Shown one piece after another: positions 1-9,188 of a stretch of 64,000 nt of DNA. The notes beneath the pieces are model-generated. The model worked only from the letters and a program-made list of their open reading frames with translations, was not told the origin of the DNA and did not search any database. The first letter of the stretch is position 1. Each line of letters opens with the position of its first letter. Position numbers and translations under genes: made by a program. The DNA is from JAXMHQ01 sp046346665 (GTDB taxonomy: Bacteria; Verrucomicrobiota; Verrucomicrobiia; Limisphaerales; JAXMHQ01). The DNA lies in contig JAXMHQ010000002.1 in NCBI GenBank assembly GCA_046346665.1, positions 1 through 64,000 of the forward strand. Reading direction: 5' to 3'.

Positions 1-95
1 TGGACGGTGGCGTAGGGAATGGAATCGGCGGGTGCGGCCAATGAATGACCCGCGATGAGAACCAGGGCCGCGCGGAGGCTAATGATTGAGCGCAT
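1..95 (-). CDS. Secreted protein, N-terminal fragment (runs off window)
   Basis: Only the first 31 codons are inside the window. They read as a signal peptide: a charged start MRSIISLR, a hydrophobic stretch ALVLIAG, and an Ala-rich end LAAPADS that would suit signal peptidase I. The ATG at 95 lies inside the end of the upstream GH2 gene, whose TAG is at 79-81, so the two overlap by 17 bases in different frames and are probably translationally coupled. Position as the fourth gene of the glycoside hydrolase operon suggests another secreted carbohydrate-active or accessory protein. Nothing in the visible part identifies the family. Confidence 0.6.
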   Translation of the reverse strand, partial: MRSIISLRAALVLIAGHSLAAPADSIPYATV

Positions 96-3000
96 TGAAC
101 AGGATTCGTTTTGCGGTGACGGGTTGGAATTTGGCACCGGCGCCTTCAACGAAGGAGTTCATCAAGCCGGGCAGCGCGAGGAGAACGACCTGGCCTTTGC
201 CGCAAGGGATGACTGCGGTCGCGACGCCGAGGTTCGGATCATGGTTTCTGCCGTAGCCCACGACCGTTTCCAGGCCGGGGCCGGACAGCATCAGCCCGTT
301 GCCGGTCGTGACCTGGTAAGGCCAATCGAGAACGCAGTCGGACGGCAATCCGTCCAGCAGCCAGTGTTTGCGTCCGAAAAACCAGAATCCCATCCACGAT
401 GGACCGGACGAACCGACGGGGCCTGAGTATTTCACGAGGCCGCGTGAGGCGAGGATGGCCGCCATTTGCTCGGCGTCGCCGGAGCCGGTGGTGAGCAGGA
501 CGACCCGCGATCCATCGTTCCGGGCGCGGTCGAGGGCCGCGTCCAGGTCCGGCTTCCAGTGATCGTCGTTCTGCCGTGAAATCGGGGTCCAGACATTACC
601 CGCATGATCGGTGTAGGGTTGATCCCGGAACACGGCGCGGATCGTTTTGCCGGATTCGTCGCTCAATTCGACGGCGGCGATCGACGCGTTGTCGGCGGTG
701 ACCCGGGGAATCGATAGCCGGAGCGAACCGTCCGGTGCTTCGACGATATAAGTCTTCACCAGCGCCCGGTTTTTGCCGCCGGCTTCTGCGACGATATCAA
801 GGTCCCTGACCACGACGGTGCCGTTGATGGCAACGTCGAAGAGGCGCTGACGGGGGCCGCCCATGTAGCCGTCGTCGAGGTGAAGCTTCACAGTGACCTT
901 GCCCGGCTTGAGTCCGTACCAGGTATGGATCGAGGTTGCCTGGCCCCAGAGCTGGTTTTTGTAAAGTTCCGGTTCATCGGTGTTCGCGACGGGCGCGTCC
1001 ATGAAACTCGGCTGCCAGCCCTCCGGTCCGCCGGAACTGGTCGCGAGCAGGATCGCCGGCATCCGGCCCAGGCCCGGCGACAGCGGGACCGCATCGGCGT
1101 TGAATTCGCGTCGGATCGCGGCAATCAATTCCGCGCTTTCGCCGGCGCAGGCAACCGGGCCTTTCAACACCACCGGATGCGGGTCGACCACGAGCAGCGG
1201 TTCGTCGCGCTGGAAGACGGGTTCCGCGGCCGCCGCGGGACGGAGCTCGGCATGGATGTTGAACAGGCCGGGTTCCTCAGGCTTGAACTGGACGCCTTCC
1301 TTCAGCAACTGGCCGAAAGTTTCGCCGCCCGCAAGTTCGACGGGATAATCCGCGTGGAACACCGGCCCCCTGCCCTTCATCGAGGCCGTCACGGAAAGGC
1401 GCCAGGCGCCGGAAAGGTTTCGCTCATTGATTTGATGGACGTCCACCACGGAGGTGTCACCTGGCGCGATCACGGAACGCCTGGGTCGAACCACGAGCAC
1501 CTCCGTCTCGCCCGCCTGCCGGAGCAACGCCGGGTCCGCCTTGAGCCCGCGCAGCGAATCCACCAGCCCGCTGTGATCGTCGATCGTCGTCGATTCCCAG
1601 CCGGAGAGAACGATGTAATCCACCGCGTCGCACATCCGCGCGTTCTCAAGCAGTCGCGCGGCGGAGAAATAATGTTTCGCGCCGGCCTGCAGGAAGATCG
1701 CCTCCGCGGTGGGGAACGCGGAACGGAACCGGTGTTCATCCAGGAACCGGTTGTAAGCCGCCAGAATCGCCTGGTGCGCCGCCAAATCATAACCGGTGAG
1801 ATGATTCGTCTCATACCACCTCACCATCGCCGCGTGGTTGTCCGGCGAGGCGCCCGTGGCCATCTCGCCCCAGACGACGACTTCCCCGCGGTTCCCGCTG
1901 CGATATTTGAAATCACCTGGCGATTTATACATGGCGTCCACCCAGACCCCCGGCGAATCCATGGCGGTGTGCTGGTCCCACCACCCGGACCGGCCGCTGC
2001 CGTCGTCGGTCATCCATGTCTCGCTGTAAGGAAGGCACCAGACCTGGTTGTTGATCCCTTCGCCGGATTTCAGGAGCACCGGCCGCGACGGGTCGGCCTG
2101 GCGCATTTGCTCGAGCGCATAGCGCATGCGGGGATTGTTCACTTCAGGGCTGGTTTCATTTTGGAGTGTCCACAGGCTGACGCAGGGATGCGACCGGAAC
2201 GCATGGATCATGGCCAGTTCCTTGGCGAGCTGGTAGCGGTTCATGAAATCGAGCTCAACGGTCCTGCCGTTCCATTCCACCGACCGCCCGGTTCCGGGAG
2301 GCTCCGATTGCGCGGGCTCGAACACCAGCACACCGCATCCGGCCTCGCAATAACGCAGGAACCCGGTCCGATCGAAGGCGTCCAGCACGACTTCCTTGGG
2401 CATGTGCCGGTGGTTCTGGAGTGAATTCAGCCCCAGCTCCTTCATGGCCGCAATCTCGCGGCCCGCCGCGGCTGCGTCCGGGAAAATGCCGTTGGGCGCC
2501 CAGAACCCCCAGGAGATGGACGAGCGCGGCACCACGCGGCGGCTGTTCAAATAGAGTTTGGCATCCGACCCGAGTCCCTTGACTTCAAACCAGCGAAAGC
2601 CGAAATCGGTCGTGCGCCCCGAATGCGGCGCGGCCGGAAGACCCGCGGAAGCGCGGTAAAGATTGGGCTGGTCGATGTCCCAAAGCCGCGCGGCGGGAAC
2701 AGCGGCGTCGAGCGCCGCGGTGACCGTACCGCCCGGGGGGACATGAACGTTGCGCGATTCTTTGAAGACGACCTGCCCGTCGCGGCCGATGGAAAAATCC
2801 ACCGGACCCTCGTAGCCGGGGCCCGTCGAGGTGATTTCAGCCAGCAGATGGACCGAGCGCGGATCCGGCGTGTTGAGGACGGCGAGATCGGTGATGTGGA
2901 CGGGGCTGCGCACCTGCATTTCGACGCCGCCGGCGAGGCCGCCGAAGGCGTGGGTCGCGGGCAGCGTGTAGTGGCCCCAGCGCATCGTCAGGAAATCCAT

Positions 3001-3591
3001 CCAGTCGAGTCGCCCGCCGGGATTCGTGACGCGCACGGCGAGCTGGTTCGTCGCGCCGGGAATGATCGCGTGCGTGGCGTCGGCGGTGAACGGCGCTTCG
3101 GAGATGATGGTGTAGCCGGTGAGTTTGCCGTTGACGTAAACCTCACAGCGCAGCCGGCCGGCCGGGAAATGGAAGATCAACCGTTCGCCGGGCTGCAGCG
3201 CCGGCGGCACAAAAGGCCGGTACCACCAGGACACGCCCTGGTAGAATCCATCCGCCGCCACGACATCCGCAGGCGTTGAGGAACCCGCGGTGCGGGCGGG
3301 CGGGCGGTTGAAGTAGAATTGTTCCACCGTCGCGGGCAGCGACACCTCGATGCCGGCCTGCCCGTTGAGGATTTCCCATCCGCCGGAGGGCGGGTTGACC
3401 GGCAGGGAGTTGAGTTTCACCTCGTCGGGAAGAAACAGCACATCGTCGCGCCACGCGGCCTTGGGGTCCAGCCACAGGCGCCAGCCCTGGTCGATGGGCA
3501 CGGCGCCGGGCACGGCCGCGTGTGCGCCGGGATCGCTGAGGAAGACGGCGGCCAGGGCGAGTATTCGCAGCGTGTTTGTGAAAGGGCTCAT
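79..3591 (-). CDS. Secreted glycoside hydrolase family 2 protein with malectin-like insert
   Basis: A 1170-residue protein with an N-terminal signal peptide (LALAAVFLSDPGAHA). The first part is a GH2 sugar-binding jelly roll (about 80-230), followed by an Ig-like domain (about 230-335) and a TIM barrel. The barrel carries SLWTLQNETSPEV, placing the likely acid/base at Glu479, and VVVWGEMATG with a probable nucleophile at Glu576. Around residues 930-1010 there is a malectin-like module (KLHLDDGYMGGPRQRLFDV...), a carbohydrate-binding fold. GH2 members act as beta-galactosidases, glucuronidases or mannosidases; the substrate cannot be read here. The ATG overlaps the TGA of the upstream beta-helix gene (ATGA), showing tight coupling. 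Loss of the retaining pair is not evident, so it should be active. Confidence 0.85.
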   Translation of the reverse strand: MSPFTNTLRILALAAVFLSDPGAHAAVPGAVPIDQGWRLWLDPKAAWRDDVLFLPDEVKLNSLPVNPPSGGWEILNGQAGIEVSLPATVEQFYFNRPPARTAGSSTPADVVAADGFYQGVSWWYRPFVPPALQPGERLIFHFPAGRLRCEVYVNGKLTGYTIISEAPFTADATHAIIPGATNQLAVRVTNPGGRLDWMDFLTMRWGHYTLPATHAFGGLAGGVEMQVRSPVHITDLAVLNTPDPRSVHLLAEITSTGPGYEGPVDFSIGRDGQVVFKESRNVHVPPGGTVTAALDAAVPAARLWDIDQPNLYRASAGLPAAPHSGRTTDFGFRWFEVKGLGSDAKLYLNSRRVVPRSSISWGFWAPNGIFPDAAAAGREIAAMKELGLNSLQNHRHMPKEVVLDAFDRTGFLRYCEAGCGVLVFEPAQSEPPGTGRSVEWNGRTVELDFMNRYQLAKELAMIHAFRSHPCVSLWTLQNETSPEVNNPRMRYALEQMRQADPSRPVLLKSGEGINNQVWCLPYSETWMTDDGSGRSGWWDQHTAMDSPGVWVDAMYKSPGDFKYRSGNRGEVVVWGEMATGASPDNHAAMVRWYETNHLTGYDLAAHQAILAAYNRFLDEHRFRSAFPTAEAIFLQAGAKHYFSAARLLENARMCDAVDYIVLSGWESTTIDDHSGLVDSLRGLKADPALLRQAGETEVLVVRPRRSVIAPGDTSVVDVHQINERNLSGAWRLSVTASMKGRGPVFHADYPVELAGGETFGQLLKEGVQFKPEEPGLFNIHAELRPAAAAEPVFQRDEPLLVVDPHPVVLKGPVACAGESAELIAAIRREFNADAVPLSPGLGRMPAILLATSSGGPEGWQPSFMDAPVANTDEPELYKNQLWGQATSIHTWYGLKPGKVTVKLHLDDGYMGGPRQRLFDVAINGTVVVRDLDIVAEAGGKNRALVKTYIVEAPDGSLRLSIPRVTADNASIAAVELSDESGKTIRAVFRDQPYTDHAGNVWTPISRQNDDHWKPDLDAALDRARNDGSRVVLLTTGSGDAEQMAAILASRGLVKYSGPVGSSGPSWMGFWFFGRKHWLLDGLPSDCVLDWPYQVTTGNGLMLSGPGLETVVGYGRNHDPNLGVATAVIPCGKGQVVLLALPGLMNSFVEGAGAKFQPVTAKRILFNALNH

Positions 3592-5978
3592 CGTGTGGAG
3601 TGGGTGACAGGTTCGAGGACCATTCTGGTTTGATCGCGGGAAATTTCCAGTTGCAGGGGGCGGCCCGACAGCGAGGCGGAGTTCCGAAGCAGAGCGGCCG
3701 TGTCAGCTATTTCCCGGCCGTTGAGCAGCAGGAGGACGTCATTTTTTCGCAAGCCGGCCTTGTGCAGCGGCGACTCCGCGGAAACGTCCACCACCAGCAC
3801 CCCGGTCACGCCCGGCAGGCCGAACGCGGACATTTCGCCGTCGCCGGTGATGTTCCGCAGGCTCACGCCGAACCAGGTGACCGGGTCGGCCGGACGCGCG
3901 GGGGCGGGTCGCGCGCGGGCCGCTGTCTGCGGCAATTCCGGCGTGCGCGCCAGCGCCCTGAGTTGCGGGCTCAACACTCCGAACCGGTCCATGGGGAAAT
4001 TCACGAAACCCAGCGCCAGCGCGGGCGATCCGTCCTTCACGCGATAATCGCCGCGCGCCGCGTCGACGAATCGGGCGTCGGCCTCGATTGAATGCGCGTC
4101 GCGACCGCTTGCCCCCTGCAAATTCGCGGCGGGCGCGCTGTTCAACTTGCCGGATGTTTGAACAAGGTTGAAATCCATCTCCGCGCCCCAGGGCGGAGCG
4201 GGCATGTTGGCCGGCTGATAACCGGTCCAGACAATATTGTGCCGGAAAATGTCGCCGCCCTCGTCATACCAGACGTGGGGATGATAGCCGTTGTCGACCG
4301 TGATGTTGTTTTCGACGGCGCGCCGGAAACCTTCGCGATTTTTGATGCCGCCGTGCAGGCAGAGATTGTTGGTGATGATGTAATTCGACGAGCCGTCGTC
4401 GAGGTCGATGTCCCAGCCGTGATCGCAGCGCCAGCGGTTGTTCGCGATCACATTGGGTTCCACGGCGTCCAGCAGCGGCAGGCCGGGGGCTTGTTTCACC
4501 CACGCGTTGACTTCGCCGATGTTGGGCCGCCAAAAACGATCGCGCCCCCACGAATTGAACGAGCCGTGATCGCCCGTCTCCTTCACGGTGTCGAACACGT
4601 CGCAAAACTCGATGACGTGACCGCCCCAGCAGCCGTCGCCGATGTTGATGCCCGCGCGCGGCACCTCGTAGATCGAGCAATGCCGCACGGTGATGTCCCG
4701 GGCGAGATCGATCTCGACGCCGGCCGTCTGCTTCTCCACGCGGCCGGTTTGAAAAATAAGGCAATCCTCGACAAGGCAGGCGGCGGGGTAATTGTCCGAC
4801 TGCGGCCCAGGCTTGCGGTCGATTTTTTCGAGGTCCTGGACCTGGTAATAGTTGAACAGCGGGCTGCGGGCGGCCTGCGGGTCGCCGACAAAACAAATGC
4901 CGCTCGCGCCCGCCCGGGCGATCTGTGTGCCGCGGATGGTCACGCGCCGGTTGTAATTGTTGACGAAGACTGCATTGCCGCCGACCTGGTCCAGGACGCT
5001 GTCTGCCAGCGTGCAGTCCTCCGCGCCGTTGAAAAAAACCGCGCCGCCCCGGTAGATGGTCCAATCCGAACGCAGGAGAGGCTCGCGGTTCTCCATCACC
5101 GTGCGCGCTGCCTGGCGAAATGTCAGCCCGCTCAGCGTCATCCATTTCACAGGCTTCGCCTGGTCCCCCCGGAATTCAACCAGCGTGCGCAGCCGCGTGG
5201 CTTCCACCACGGCGTTCTTTAAATCGAGCCCGGCAGGCGGATAGAAAAAAAGCGTGTGCGTTTTTGGATCGAGAAACCATTCGCTCGGCGCGTCCAGTTC
5301 CTCGAAGATATTTTCGACGAATCGAATGTCCCGGTGCGCCGCCGCGCCGCGGTTGTTCTGCCAGCCGCCTTCGAGTTGCACCCGGTTGCCGGCGTCCTTC
5401 CCCGTGATCCGCCAGGTGAAATCCCCCCACAAGGCCGGGTGCATCGCGTGAAAGTATCCGCCCGCCGGATCCACCCACCGCGCCGCGCGCTCCGGCGAAA
5501 CCGCATCGGCCGCGAAGCCGTCGAAGTACTGCGCCCTGGGATCCAGGTTCGGGTAACGCGCGAGGACCTGGCGTTCGCCGTTGATGAACAGTTCCTCCGT
5601 CTGCAAATCCGCCGGCACTTGCGCCTGAAAAATTCCGTTCGAGCAAGGCTGCCAGTTCAAATGCTCGAGCCGGACGCCGCCGCTCAGGACCGGTTTTTCG
5701 CCCGGGTAATTCCGGAAAACCGACGGGCGGTCTTTCGTGCCCGAATCCTGCGCGGTGAAAACGAGCGGCCCCGCGAGATAATAAGTGCCTCCCCTGAGAA
5801 TCACCTCGCCGCGGACGCTGCGGGCCGCCTGCTGCGCCCGTTGCGGCGTCGCGAAGGGCTTCTCGCGCGTGCCGGGATTCGCGTCGTCGCCCGCCGGCGA
5901 CACGAAATACGGCTGTGCGAGGCAAACGCAAACGGAGCACGCGGCGACGGCGCCGGCGGCCAGGGAACCGATTCTCAC
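3588..5978 (-). CDS. Secreted right-handed beta-helix protein with C-terminal PDZ domain
   Basis: A 796-residue secreted protein starting at GTG, with signal peptide MRIGSLAAGAVAACSVCVCLA. After the cleavage site comes YFVSPAGDDANPGT, the typical opening of DUF1565/pectate-lyase-like right-handed beta-helices, and then long stretches of N/G/D-rich helix rungs (for example NNYNRRVTIRGTQIARAGAS and VIANNRWRCDHGWDIDLDDG). Residues about 700-790 form a PDZ-like domain (TGVLVVDVSAESPLHKAGLRKNDVLLLLNGREI). Beta-helix proteins of this type are polysaccharide lyases or glycan-binding proteins; the PDZ domain is an unusual addition. It sits between two GH2 genes, overlapping each by four bases, so it probably acts on the same glycan. 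Confidence 0.8.
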   Translation of the reverse strand: MRIGSLAAGAVAACSVCVCLAQPYFVSPAGDDANPGTREKPFATPQRAQQAARSVRGEVILRGGTYYLAGPLVFTAQDSGTKDRPSVFRNYPGEKPVLSGGVRLEHLNWQPCSNGIFQAQVPADLQTEELFINGERQVLARYPNLDPRAQYFDGFAADAVSPERAARWVDPAGGYFHAMHPALWGDFTWRITGKDAGNRVQLEGGWQNNRGAAAHRDIRFVENIFEELDAPSEWFLDPKTHTLFFYPPAGLDLKNAVVEATRLRTLVEFRGDQAKPVKWMTLSGLTFRQAARTVMENREPLLRSDWTIYRGGAVFFNGAEDCTLADSVLDQVGGNAVFVNNYNRRVTIRGTQIARAGASGICFVGDPQAARSPLFNYYQVQDLEKIDRKPGPQSDNYPAACLVEDCLIFQTGRVEKQTAGVEIDLARDITVRHCSIYEVPRAGINIGDGCWGGHVIEFCDVFDTVKETGDHGSFNSWGRDRFWRPNIGEVNAWVKQAPGLPLLDAVEPNVIANNRWRCDHGWDIDLDDGSSNYIITNNLCLHGGIKNREGFRRAVENNITVDNGYHPHVWYDEGGDIFRHNIVWTGYQPANMPAPPWGAEMDFNLVQTSGKLNSAPAANLQGASGRDAHSIEADARFVDAARGDYRVKDGSPALALGFVNFPMDRFGVLSPQLRALARTPELPQTAARARPAPARPADPVTWFGVSLRNITGDGEMSAFGLPGVTGVLVVDVSAESPLHKAGLRKNDVLLLLNGREIADTAALLRNSASLSGRPLQLEISRDQTRMVLEPVTHSTR

Positions 5979-8836
5979 GGCAACGACGGACGCAGTTTGC
6001 CCGGCTGCGTTTGGATCGTGGCGGTCGCCGGCTGCAAACCGTCGGCAGTGGCGGTCAGCTTACTTTCGCCGGCGTTGGGCGTGGATTGAACAATGATTTG
6101 CGCGAGGCCGTTGAACAGGCTGCGCGACCAGGGCGCGGCCGTGGCGTGGCCGACGATTTGCACGTTTACGTTCGGGTTCAATCCGCCCTGCGCCGCGTTG
6201 TTGTAAACTCCCACGGCGATGACGTTGTCCCCGGCGTGAAGATATTTTTTGGCGTCGAAGATCGGCTGCGCCTGCCAGTCGTGCGACTCGCCCACAAACT
6301 GGCCGTTCACGAAATACCACCCTTCGTCATCGCAGCCGCTGAAGCAGAGCAGCGCGCCTGCGCCCTGCAGATCCTCGTCCGTCAGCTTCACGTGTGCGCG
6401 GTAGATCGCCGAAGTCTCCGGTGTCTCGATGGTCGGACCGCCGCCGCTGCTGGTTTTCCAGCCGGAATCGTCGAAGCCGTCTCCGTATTCCGGCATCGCC
6501 TCGCGGCCCTTGGAAATTTTCTTAAGTTCCCAGCGCCAGTTGGACACCGGGATGTTGTGCGACGGCGCGGTCGGCACATAAACATCCGGCTCGTGGCAAC
6601 TGGGATCCCCGTTGCCCACCCCGATGATGTTGCCCGCGCCTTCCACGGCAAAATGAACGGCGTTCTGCGCCACCGGCACCACACGGCCCTGCGCGTCCAC
6701 GGCGGAAACGGTAAACACGGAAACATCCTGGCCGTCGGCGCTGATCGTTTTGCGGTCGGGCGCGAGCTGGATGCGGACCGGTTCGCCCGTGGTTTCCACG
6801 CGGGTTTCGGCGATGAGCTTTCCAGCCCCATCGAAGCCTTTGGCGCTCAGAACGCCCGGCGCAAAGGCCACCTTCCAGGATAGCTTCGAGTTCGGCTTCA
6901 TCGGCTGGCGCCCGAGCGACTTGCCGTTCAGGAACAGCTCGACCTCCTTGCAGTTGCTGAAAGCCTGCACGAGAATTTCCCGCCCCTCACTGCCGGTCCA
7001 GTTCCAGTGAGGCACCAGGTGCAGCACGGGATTGGTCGTCCACCACGATTGGTAGTAATAGAAGACATCCTTTGGGAAGCCGCAGGTGTCGAGAATGCCG
7101 AAATGCGAGTTGATGCACGGCCACCAGTAGGGCGTCGGCTCGCCGCGATAATCGAATCCCGTCCAGACAAACGCGCCCGACAGCCAAGGCCGTTCCGCGA
7201 AATAACTCCACCAGCTCTCCGCGGTCGTCGTCCAGCCCCGCCACGGAAGGTCGTAGGCGGCGACGTAGCCGCGGGCGCTGTCGTTCGTGTAGATGCCGCG
7301 CGTGCCGACGACGCTGGCCTGTTCGGTGCCGACGTTCGGCTGCTGCGGGTGGGCCGCGTGGTAACGGTCCATTTGAGGGCCGTAATGATAATTCCAGCCG
7401 CGCACTTCGATCACCGAGTTGATTCCCCGGAAAACGTCGTCCTCCGGCGAGGCGTACGTGACCGGGCGGGTCGGGTCCAGCGCCTTGGCGCGATCCTGCA
7501 TGGTGCGCGCGACCGCCGCGGCCTGCGGGGTGTCCTGCACCATGAACTGCTCGTTCGCCACGCACCAGATGGCCACGCTGGGATGATTGCGGTCGCGCCG
7601 GATCTGGCCGTCCCATTTCTTCAGGTTCGCCGAATCGCTGCCCATCAGCCGGCTCTCGTCCATCACCAGCATTCCGAGCCGGTCGCACGCGTCGAGCAGT
7701 TCGGGCGTGGGCGGATTGTGCGAAGTGCGAATGGCGTTGCAGCCGAATTCCTTTAATCTCTTCACACGGAAATCCTGCAGCGCATCCGGGATCGCGGCGC
7801 CCACGCCGGCGTGGTCCTGGTGATTGCAGGTGCCTTGCAGAATGTAAGGCTTCCCGTTGAGCAGAAAACCGCGGACCGGATCAAAGCCGACTGTGCGGAA
7901 GCCGAAGGCGGTCTCCTGCCGGTCCACCGGCGCGCCGTTGACGGACACCGTGGTGACGAGCTTGTAGAGTTGCGGCGATTCGGGCGACCAGAGAACCGGG
8001 GACGAAAGCCGGGTGTGGAGCAGAACGGTTTCCTCCGATCGGCCGGGCACGGCGGCGGATTTCGTGAAGGTCTTGAGGGATTTGCCGTCGGGCGAAAACA
8101 ATTCGCACTGGACTTCGGCGGCGGCGGGATTCGGGAGCGAGTTCAGCAGGAGGGCTTCGACCCGCACTTCGGCGGGGCCGGACGGGGTGTTGTGCTCCAA
8201 CTCCGGCCGAACCCAGACTCCATCCGGGGCCAGGGCCACCGGCCCGGTCTTGTCCAGCCACACGTGCCGGTAAATGCCCGCGCCTTCGTAAAACCAGCCT
8301 TCGACTTTCGTGGCGTCCACGCGCACCGAGATCGTGTTCGTGCCGCCGTAGTGCACCACGTCCGTGATGTCCTCGCGGAAGGGATAATAGCCGCCCTCAT
8401 GATGCCGCACGACCCAGCCGTTGACCAGCACGATGGCGTCGCGAAACACGCCGTCGAACGTCAGCCAGATGCGTTTGCCTTCGTCGCTGGCCGGAAGCTC
8501 GAACGCGCGGCGGTACCAGGCGACACTGTTCGTCGGATACTTGGCGCCGATCGTGTGAAAGCCGTGGCTGCCGTCGGCCTGCCAGTCGAAGGGCAGCTCC
8601 ACCGCCCAATCGTGCGGGACATGGACGGTGCGCCAGAAGGAGTCGGAGAATTTTTCCGAAGCCGGCCCCGAGCCGGTGCCGGAGTTCACGTAACTGATCG
8701 CGTCCGGCCAGGCGTCGCCGAGGTGGAATTTCCAGTTGGCATCGAGCGACAAGTGTTCGCGGGTTGGGGCGGCGGCGGCGGGGGAGGCGCCGAGCAGGCT
8801 GGCGCAGGCGCCGAACAGTAGAAGCCGTGAGATCAT
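5975..8836 (-). CDS. Secreted GH2 beta-galactosidase-like enzyme, first gene of operon
   Basis: A 953-residue protein from the ATG at 8836. The frame stays open to a TTG/ATG further upstream, but MISRLLLFGACASLLGASPAAAA is a clear signal peptide. It has the GH2 jelly roll (about 45-200), an Ig-like domain, and a TIM barrel with HPSVAIWCVANEQ (acid/base Glu429) and PNVGTEQASV (nucleophile candidate Glu505). DUF4982 and GH2 C-terminal Ig-like modules follow (about 580-720), then a jelly-roll carbohydrate-binding region (about 770-880) and another Ig-like strand set. The domain order matches secreted beta-galactosidases of Bacteroidota and Verrucomicrobiota. Its stop overlaps the GTG of the beta-helix gene (GTGA). 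It is divergent from the propeller sensor kinase that likely controls it. Confidence 0.87.
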   Translation of the reverse strand: MISRLLLFGACASLLGASPAAAAPTREHLSLDANWKFHLGDAWPDAISYVNSGTGSGPASEKFSDSFWRTVHVPHDWAVELPFDWQADGSHGFHTIGAKYPTNSVAWYRRAFELPASDEGKRIWLTFDGVFRDAIVLVNGWVVRHHEGGYYPFREDITDVVHYGGTNTISVRVDATKVEGWFYEGAGIYRHVWLDKTGPVALAPDGVWVRPELEHNTPSGPAEVRVEALLLNSLPNPAAAEVQCELFSPDGKSLKTFTKSAAVPGRSEETVLLHTRLSSPVLWSPESPQLYKLVTTVSVNGAPVDRQETAFGFRTVGFDPVRGFLLNGKPYILQGTCNHQDHAGVGAAIPDALQDFRVKRLKEFGCNAIRTSHNPPTPELLDACDRLGMLVMDESRLMGSDSANLKKWDGQIRRDRNHPSVAIWCVANEQFMVQDTPQAAAVARTMQDRAKALDPTRPVTYASPEDDVFRGINSVIEVRGWNYHYGPQMDRYHAAHPQQPNVGTEQASVVGTRGIYTNDSARGYVAAYDLPWRGWTTTAESWWSYFAERPWLSGAFVWTGFDYRGEPTPYWWPCINSHFGILDTCGFPKDVFYYYQSWWTTNPVLHLVPHWNWTGSEGREILVQAFSNCKEVELFLNGKSLGRQPMKPNSKLSWKVAFAPGVLSAKGFDGAGKLIAETRVETTGEPVRIQLAPDRKTISADGQDVSVFTVSAVDAQGRVVPVAQNAVHFAVEGAGNIIGVGNGDPSCHEPDVYVPTAPSHNIPVSNWRWELKKISKGREAMPEYGDGFDDSGWKTSSGGGPTIETPETSAIYRAHVKLTDEDLQGAGALLCFSGCDDEGWYFVNGQFVGESHDWQAQPIFDAKKYLHAGDNVIAVGVYNNAAQGGLNPNVNVQIVGHATAAPWSRSLFNGLAQIIVQSTPNAGESKLTATADGLQPATATIQTQPGKLRPSLP

Positions 8837-9188
8837 GGAGAGTTTGTTCAAGTGAAACGGGTGGCCGGACACGAGGATTGAATACAGGATCGGAAGATGC
8901 CCAGCCAAGTCGTTAGTTTTGGCGATGCAAAAACAGCCGCACGGGTCCGCCGCGAGGGGTAGGGACGGCGCGCTGCGCCGTCCGCGCCGCGTCCAGCGGC
9001 GCAACGTTGCAGAGGGCATGCCAGGCGCCGTTCCGCTTTCCGCCCGCTGATGCGCGGGCGGGGACGCCGCAGCAGCGCGGCGTCCCTGCCGTCTGCATTC
9101 CACGATCGCGCGCCTCTTTCCACATGAGAGGCGTCGGCCCTGCCGCGAGGGAGCCGCAATCTTGCAATCCGCCGTTGTGAAGAGCAAC
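8837..9188. repeat. Divergent intergenic region packed with four hairpins
   Basis: This 352-base gap between the GH2 operon and the sensor kinase gene must hold both promoters. It contains four perfect inverted repeats: GGACGGCGC/GCGCCGTCC (8963-8983), CGCCCGC/GCGGGCG (9041-9060), GGGACGCCGC/GCGGCGTCCC (9061-9086) and CGCCTCT/AGAGGCG (9111-9133). The GGGACG-type hairpin recurs elsewhere in the window (28795, 42829), which points to a dispersed repeat rather than an operator. I see no convincing coding sequence; open frames across it are unconvincing extensions of neighbouring genes. No clear sigma-70 boxes were recognised. Confidence 0.7.

Noticed and set aside
880..2424. 514-residue plus-strand open frame opposite the GH2 gene
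   Set aside because: It is Arg/His/Gly-rich with no domain, and is the antisense shadow of a well-supported GH2 enzyme in GC-rich DNA.
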